From Actinomycetospora soli (lineage in GTDB: Bacteria; Actinomycetota; Actinomycetes; Mycobacteriales; Pseudonocardiaceae): 64,000 bases of DNA. The notes beneath the pieces are model-generated. The model had not been told where the DNA came from and made no database searches. It saw nothing but the letters and a program-made list of their open reading frames with translations. The DNA lies in contig NZ_JAJNDA010000002.1 of the NCBI RefSeq assembly GCF_021026295.1, forward strand, positions 124,001-188,000, in the 5' to 3' direction. The number at the start of each line of letters is the position of its first letter. Position 1 is the stretch's first letter. The position numbers were made by a program, and so were the translations under genes. Of this stretch, positions 59,984 through 64,000 are shown one piece after another.

Positions 59984-60048
59984 GGTCCATCCCGCCCCGT
60001 CGGCACGGGGCACCGGCGCGACGTCTCTCGATTCGAGTCAACCGAGAG
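59972..60048 (+). promoter_or_regulatory. Attenuator-like hairpins between leader peptide and rhodanese
   Basis: CGTCGCGCC (59972-59980) pairs with GGCGCGACG (60015-60023); inner CCCCGT/ACGGGG; then CTCTCG/CGAGAG (60025-60048). The first stem overlaps the leader stop, so ribosome stalling would change it. Confidence 0.55.
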
Positions 60049-60094
60049 CGGCGCCGTGCGGGCGTCGCTCCCATCCCCGCACGAGGAGTCATTC

Positions 60095-60937
60095 ATGAGC
60101 CGCCAGGACGCCCTGGTCACCGCCGACTGGGCGGAGGAGAACCTCGACGCCAACGGCGTGGTGTTCGTCGAGGTCGACGAGGACACCAGCGCCTACGACG
60201 GCGGGCACATCCCCGGCGCCGTCAAGATCGACTGGAGGACCGAGCTGCAGGACCAGGTCCGCCGCGACTTCGTCGACAAGGCCGGCTTCGAGAAGCTGCT
60301 CTCGTCGAAGGGCATCTCGAACGACGACACCGTGGTGCTCTACGGCGGCAACAACAACTGGTTCGCCGCCTACGCCTACTGGTACTTCAAGCTCTACGGC
60401 CACACCGCGGTCAAGCTGCTCGACGGCGGCCGCAAGAAGTGGGAGCTCGACGGCCGCAAGCTCGACACCGCCGTCCCGGAGCGTCCGCAGACGACCTACA
60501 CCGCGCAGGAGCAGGACCTCTCGATCCGCGCCTTCCGCGACGAGGTCGTCGACGCCATCGGGTCGAAGAACCTCGTCGACGTCCGCTCGCCCGACGAGTT
60601 CTCGGGCAAGCTCCTCGCCCCGGCGCACCTCCCGCAGGAGCAGGCGCAGCGCGGCGGCCACATCCCCGGGGCGCTCAACGTGCCGTGGTCGAAGGCCGCG
60701 AACGAGGACGGCACCTTCAAGTCCGACGACGAGCTGCGCAAGCTCTACGAGGCCGAGGGCCTCGACTCGTCGCGATCCACGATCGCCTACTGCCGCATCG
60801 GCGAGCGGTCGTCGCACTCCTGGTTCGCCCTGCACGAGCTGCTGGGCGAGTCGGACGTCAAGAACTACGACGGTTCGTGGACCGAGTACGGCTCGCTCAT
60901 CGGCGTGCCGGTCGAGCTCGGGGATGGGAAGTCCTGA
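60095..60937 (+). CDS. Thiosulfate sulfurtransferase (rhodanese, CysA/SseA type)
   Basis: 280 residues, two rhodanese domains. The catalytic cysteine is in STIAYCRIGERSSHSWFAL; the first, inactive domain has YGGNNNWFAAYAYWYF. Family members in mycobacteria (CysA2/CysA3) are coupled to sseC exactly as here. ATG 60095 with GAGGAG. Overlaps sseC (ATGA-like, TGATG). Confidence 0.92.
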   Translation: MSRQDALVTADWAEENLDANGVVFVEVDEDTSAYDGGHIPGAVKIDWRTELQDQVRRDFVDKAGFEKLLSSKGISNDDTVVLYGGNNNWFAAYAYWYFKLYGHTAVKLLDGGRKKWELDGRKLDTAVPERPQTTYTAQEQDLSIRAFRDEVVDAIGSKNLVDVRSPDEFSGKLLAPAHLPQEQAQRGGHIPGALNVPWSKAANEDGTFKSDDELRKLYEAEGLDSSRSTIAYCRIGERSSHSWFALHELLGESDVKNYDGSWTEYGSLIGVPVELGDGKS

Positions 60938-61236
60938 TGTGCGGAGCTCCTGAGCAGACGGCCGAGATCCCGGCCGGGGTCGACCTGACCAAGGAGTCGG
61001 TGCTGGTCGGCAAGGTCACCAACGGCGGCTCGCCGGTCGGCGGTGCCTACGTGCGCCTGCTCGACGGCACCGGCGAGTTCACCGCCGAGGTCGTGTCCTC
61101 GGCGACCGGCGACTACCGCTTCTTCGCGGCGCCCGGCAGCTGGACCGTGCGGGCGCTCTCGCGCTCCGGCAACGGCCAGGCCGACGTCGCGGTGCAGGGC
61201 CCCGGGCTCTACACCACCGAGGTGCCGGTGGGCTGA
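60937..61236 (+). CDS. sseC: SseC-like DUF1416 protein
   Basis: 99 residues, beta-sandwich of the DUF1416 family: VLVGKVTNGGSPVGGAYVRLLDGTGEFTAEVVSSATGDYRFFAAPGSWTVRALS. Translationally coupled to the rhodanese and always adjacent to it in actinobacteria; involvement in thiosulfate or cysteine sulfur metabolism is inferred from that. Confidence 0.88.
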   Translation: MCGAPEQTAEIPAGVDLTKESVLVGKVTNGGSPVGGAYVRLLDGTGEFTAEVVSSATGDYRFFAAPGSWTVRALSRSGNGQADVAVQGPGLYTTEVPVG

Positions 61237-61354
61237 GCACCTCCGGTGCCGGCCGTGCGTCACCGCATGCGCCCGGTGCCAGGTAAGCCACGTCGTCGGA
61301 CACCCGTCCCGCCCCTGCCGGGCGGGGCGGGTGTTCGTCGTTAGGGTGGTCGGC

Positions 61355-61480
61355 GTGGCCTGGGTCTACACGGTCCTCCTCGCCGCGACCAGCGCCGGGA
61401 TCCTCTCCTACGCGCTCGTCCTGACGAGGCGGCTCTTCCGCGACGAAGCTCCCCGTGACCTCTCCGGAGGTGCGTCGTGA
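61355..61480 (+). CDS. 41-residue single-helix membrane protein
   Basis: GTG 61355 encodes one transmembrane helix, VYTVLLAATSAGILSYALVLTRRLF, plus a charged tail. Its TGA overlaps the next GTG (GTGA), implying coupled translation with the nitrobindin-like gene. Function unknown. Confidence 0.6.
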   Translation: MAWVYTVLLAATSAGILSYALVLTRRLFRDEAPRDLSGGAS

Positions 61481-62112
61481 GCGAGGAGATGCCCGAGGGC
61501 CTCGCCGGCAACGAGGCCATCCGCGCCGCCGAGGAGCGCGCCGAGCACACCCGCGACGCCAACCGCCCGCAGTGGGCCGACCTGCCGATCCCGGACGACA
61601 CCGCCAACCTGCGGCAGGGTCCGGACCTCAACGACGCCCTGCTGCCGGTCCTGCCGCTCGTCGGCGTGTGGCGCGGGGAGGGCGAGGTCGTCTACCCGAC
61701 GATCGACGGCCCGTTCCACTTCGGCCAGCAGATCACCGTCGCCCACGACGGCCGGCCGTTCCTGTCCTGGGAGGCCCGCGCCTGGCTGCTCGACGGTCCC
61801 GGCGGCGCCGTGGTCCGTCCGGCCGCCCGCGAGACCGGCTTCTGGCGCCCCCAGCCCGACGGCACGATCGAGCTCCTGCTGGCGCACGCCACCGGCATCG
61901 TCGAGATCTTCTACGGCACGGCGCGCACCCAGACCTCGTGGGAGCTCTCCACCGACGCCACGGTGCGCACCGCCACCGCGAAGGACGTCCAGGCCGCCAA
62001 CCGGCTCTACGGCATCGTCGAGGGCGACCTCTTCTACGTCGAGGAGCGCGCGATGATGGGCCAGGAGATGCAGCCGCACGTCTCGGCGCGGCTGCAGCGG
62101 ATCGCCGGTTAG
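61477..62112 (+). CDS. Nitrobindin-like FABP-family heme protein
   Basis: 211 residues. A helical N-terminus precedes a ten-stranded barrel with LPLVGVWRGEGEVVYPTIDGPFHFGQQITVAHDGRPFLSWEARAW and the heme-side LLLAHATGIVEIFYGTARTQTSWEL; the proximal His (AHATG) and GxWxGxG motif agree with the Rv2717c/THAP4 nitrobindin family, shown in other organisms to act on peroxynitrite or bind NO. No other cofactors predicted. Confidence 0.83.
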   Translation: MSEEMPEGLAGNEAIRAAEERAEHTRDANRPQWADLPIPDDTANLRQGPDLNDALLPVLPLVGVWRGEGEVVYPTIDGPFHFGQQITVAHDGRPFLSWEARAWLLDGPGGAVVRPAARETGFWRPQPDGTIELLLAHATGIVEIFYGTARTQTSWELSTDATVRTATAKDVQAANRLYGIVEGDLFYVEERAMMGQEMQPHVSARLQRIAG

Positions 62113-62137
62113 GTTCGACCCCCGCGCCGGCGCCGGG

Positions 62138-62512
62138 TCAGCGCGGCTCGAGCACCCCGAGGCGCGTGGCGACCACGTCGCCCAGCTCGGCCACGTCGAT
62201 CCCGGTGAGCCGGGCGACCCCGGTCGCGGGCACCCCGGCCCGGAGCAGGGCGATCGCGGTCGCGCACGGCTCGTCGTCCCGGTCGAGCGCGGCGAGCGCC
62301 CCGTCGGGGTCGGCGACCAGCGCCGCGAGCAGGCGCCGCGACCCGTCGTCGGGACGGGCGGCGGCGCGACGCGCCCGACGCCGGGCGCGCCACGCGAGCA
62401 CCGCGGCGAGGAGCAGCAGGACGACGGCGATGCCGATCAGCACCGCCGCCCCGACGATCCACGCCTGCGGCTCGCTCGACCACGACGCCAACCGCTCGGC
62501 CCAGTCCCCCAT
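62138..62512 (-). CDS. Membrane protein, 124 aa
   Basis: One strong membrane helix, [33 protein letters not shown], then a soluble helical domain with RRLLAALVADPDGALAALDRDDEPCATAIALLRAGVPATGVARLTGIDVAEL, whose final part resembles a helix-hairpin or UBA-like module. Function unknown. Convergent with the nitrobindin gene. Confidence 0.7.
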   Translation of the reverse strand: MGDWAERLASWSSEPQAWIVGAAVLIGIAVVLLLLAAVLAWRARRRARRAAARPDDGSRRLLAALVADPDGALAALDRDDEPCATAIALLRAGVPATGVARLTGIDVAELGDVVATRLGVLEPR

Positions 62513-62547
62513 GGCGACGCAGCGTACTCGCCCGCCACGCTCCGCGA

Positions 62548-63201
62548 TCAGCTCTCGGCGGCGAGGTCCGAGGTGTCCTCGATGTCCTGCGGCGGCGCGG
62601 GGCGCGGCGGACCCGGGGGCGGGTAGGGCGGCGGCCCGAACGGACGCCGCTGCGGCGGGCCCGGCCAGGGTCGCGACGGCCGCCCGGAGTTGGCCACCAG
62701 GTCGTCGAGATGGCCCTTGACCTTCACGAGCTCGTCGAACACCGCGTCACGCTGGGCGCGCAGGTCGGCCAGGGCGGCGCGGGACTCGGCGTGCTCGGCC
62801 AGCAGCGACTCGGCGGCCTTGCTGCGCACCAGCGCCGCCTCCTGCTCGGCCGCCTGGAGGATGCCGCGCAGGCGCTCGTTGAAGGCGCCGACCTGGTCCG
62901 GGTCCTGCGACGGCGCCGCCGCGGCGGGCGCGCTCGGCGAGCCCTCCTGCAGCGTCGCCGCGAGCTCGCGGCGCGGGGTCGGCGGCGGCTCGGGCACCCG
63001 GCGTCGTTCGCGGACCGCGAGCTGGGCCCGCAGCTGCGCCACCATCCGGCGCAGGCCGGCCACGTGCTCGTCCACCTGGGCCCGGTCGTACCCCCGGAGC
63101 ACCACGTCGAAGTGCGGCCCGTCGGCCTCCTCCGGTGCGTCCGGCAGGTCCAGGTAGTGCTCGGCGTCGGGGGGAGTCCGCCCCCGCTCACCCGTCGTCA
63201 T
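62548..63201 (-). CDS. DivIVA-like coiled-coil protein
   Basis: 217 residues. PHFDVVLRGYDRAQVDEHVAGLRRMVAQLRAQL is the DivIVA membrane-targeting domain; RLRGILQAAEQEAALVRSKAAESLLAEHAESRAALADLRAQRDAVFDEL is the coiled coil; the C-terminus is Pro-rich. DivIVA proteins mark poles or septa; this is a short paralogue, not necessarily Wag31. Confidence 0.78.
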   Translation of the reverse strand: MTTGERGRTPPDAEHYLDLPDAPEEADGPHFDVVLRGYDRAQVDEHVAGLRRMVAQLRAQLAVRERRRVPEPPPTPRRELAATLQEGSPSAPAAAAPSQDPDQVGAFNERLRGILQAAEQEAALVRSKAAESLLAEHAESRAALADLRAQRDAVFDELVKVKGHLDDLVANSGRPSRPWPGPPQRRPFGPPPYPPPGPPRPAPPQDIEDTSDLAAES

Positions 63202-63350
63202 ACATCACCTCGTCACCAGCCCGATCCCGTCCGTGATCGGGCCCCACCGATGGTAAGGATCGATCCGGACCGGTGCGAGACGCCGAACGGCCGCCGACGG
63301 GACCCGGCAGCGTCGTCCCCGGCGTGTCGCGTCGGCCTACCATCGGGGGC

Positions 63351-63791
63351 GTGGACACCGAACTGCGGCAGACGCTGCACCGCCGCGGCCTGCGCATGAC
63401 CCCACAACGCCAGCTCGTCCTCGACGCCGTGTCCGAGCTGGGGCACGCCACCCCGGAGGAGATCTGCACGAAGGTGCAGGAGATCGCCCCCGCGGTGAAC
63501 ATCACCACGGTGTACCGGACGCTCGACCTGCTCGAGCAGCTCGGGATCGTGCGCCACACCCATCTCGGCCACGGCGCGCCGACCTACGCCACCGGGGAGC
63601 ACGAGCACGTCCACCTCGTGTGCCACCGCTGCGGCACGGTCGACGAGGTCGACGCCGAACTGCTCGAGGACCTCGCCGAGGTCCTCGCCGCACGCGCCGG
63701 GTTCGCCCTGGACCCGACGCACGTGGCGCTGTCCGGGCTCTGCTCGCGGTGCGAGTCGTCCGACACCGAGAACTCGGAGGGAGAGGCATGA
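63351..63791 (+). CDS. Fur-family metal-dependent regulator
   Basis: 146 residues. Winged helix RGLRMTPQRQLVLDAVSELGHATPEEICTKV and TTVYRTLDLLEQLGIVRH, then EHVHLVCHRCG with metal His/Cys ligands, and LSGLCSRC. GTG 63351 is seven bases after TACCAT, leaderless-like. The HVHLVCHxCG wording fits Fur/Zur; metal unassigned. Coupled to the next gene by ATGA. Confidence 0.88.
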   Translation: MDTELRQTLHRRGLRMTPQRQLVLDAVSELGHATPEEICTKVQEIAPAVNITTVYRTLDLLEQLGIVRHTHLGHGAPTYATGEHEHVHLVCHRCGTVDEVDAELLEDLAEVLAARAGFALDPTHVALSGLCSRCESSDTENSEGEA

Positions 63792-64000
63792 GTCGTTCCC
63801 CGCTGCTCGACACCCCCGGCGCCATCGGCCACCCCGACGGCGACGACGCCCGCCCCGACGGCGGTGTCGCCTCGCACTACGGCGACCCGTTCGCCGAACA
63901 GCGCGCCGCGACCCGCCGGGCGGTGGTGGTCGACCGGTCGCACCGCGGGCTCGTCGTCGTCACCGGCGACGACCGGCTGAGCTGGCTGCACCTGCTCGTC
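63788..64000 (+). CDS. YgfZ/GcvT-like folate-binding protein, 5' part
   Basis: Cut by the window. It starts MSRSPLLDTPGAIGHPDG and continues GVASHYGDPFAEQRAATRRAVVVDRSHRGLVVVTGDDRLSWLHLL, the opening of the folate-binding YgfZ family that assists Fe-S enzyme repair. Actinobacterial genomes often place it beside Fur, as here. Confidence 0.85.
   Translation, partial: MSRSPLLDTPGAIGHPDGDDARPDGGVASHYGDPFAEQRAATRRAVVVDRSHRGLVVVTGDDRLSWLHLLV

Overview
The window is very GC-rich actinobacterial chromosome with strong third-position G/C and many GTG starts. Mycothiol synthase (MshD), GlnR, WhiB, SseC/DUF1416, an LCP cell-wall ligase, DivIVA-like and DUF998 proteins, and several probable leaderless genes point to the Actinomycetes. 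The overall feel (dispersed extragenic palindromes, paralogue types) suggests Pseudonocardiaceae (Pseudonocardia or Actinomycetospora-like), but no rRNA is present to prove it.

Layout. 0-5 kb: 3' part of DNA polymerase IV, DUF2505, a NERD-domain protein, a spore-photoproduct-lyase-like radical SAM enzyme and an MFS exporter. 4.75-5.57 kb: a small GIY-YIG-type gene framed by ~125-bp inverted repeats. 5.6-27.8 kb: ordinary accessory metabolism, including a DksA-like protein, lipid kinase, HxlR/NmrA pair, GH88 lipoprotein, copper amine oxidase, two PLP/DUF4326 genes, a second MFS transporter with no ATG/GTG/TTG at its expected start, a flavin 2-hydroxyacid oxidase, a DUF574-type methyltransferase, a guanidine-III riboswitch with an SMR exporter, a Ni/Co permease, a nitrile-pathway-type amidase, nitronate monooxygenase, a TbADH-type secondary alcohol dehydrogenase and YnfA.

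27.9-41.8 kb: an actinomycete integrative and conjugative element (AICE) inserted in the 3' half of tRNA-Lys(TTT). Both ends carry the same 39-bp att repeat. It encodes a rolling-circle Rep with an upstream cruciform and a short leader ORF, a NUDIX hydrolase plus XRE regulator, a WhiB protein with an added zinc ribbon, an FtsK/TraB-like DNA translocase, small transfer-type proteins, excisionase and tyrosine integrase. Its cargo (about 30.3-35.7 kb) has clearly lower GC: a fused nuclease-N6-methyltransferase resembling type ISP enzymes without the helicase, facing a two-gene operon (unknown small protein plus an ImmA/IrrE-like protein whose HExxH is destroyed). This is the best candidate for an undescribed defence module here.

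42-48.5 kb: a frameshifted small membrane gene, an L,D-transpeptidase, a minus-strand structured RNA with promoter, 11-codon ORF and terminators but no gene after it, a PHP-domain protein, a metallo-hydrolase/Rieske fusion, DusB and a lipoprotein.

48.6-64 kb: a diguanylate cyclase, an LCP protein whose N-terminal region contains four in-frame copies of a palindromic repeat, and the phosphate regulon (PHO-boxed phoU; divergent pstSCAB with its own PHO boxes). These are followed by mshD, glnR, a membrane thioredoxin, a cysteine-type leader peptide upstream of rhodanese/sseC, a nitrobindin-like protein, DivIVA-like protein, Fur and the start of a YgfZ-like protein. Together the last block couples phosphate, nitrogen, sulfur/thiol and metal homeostasis.
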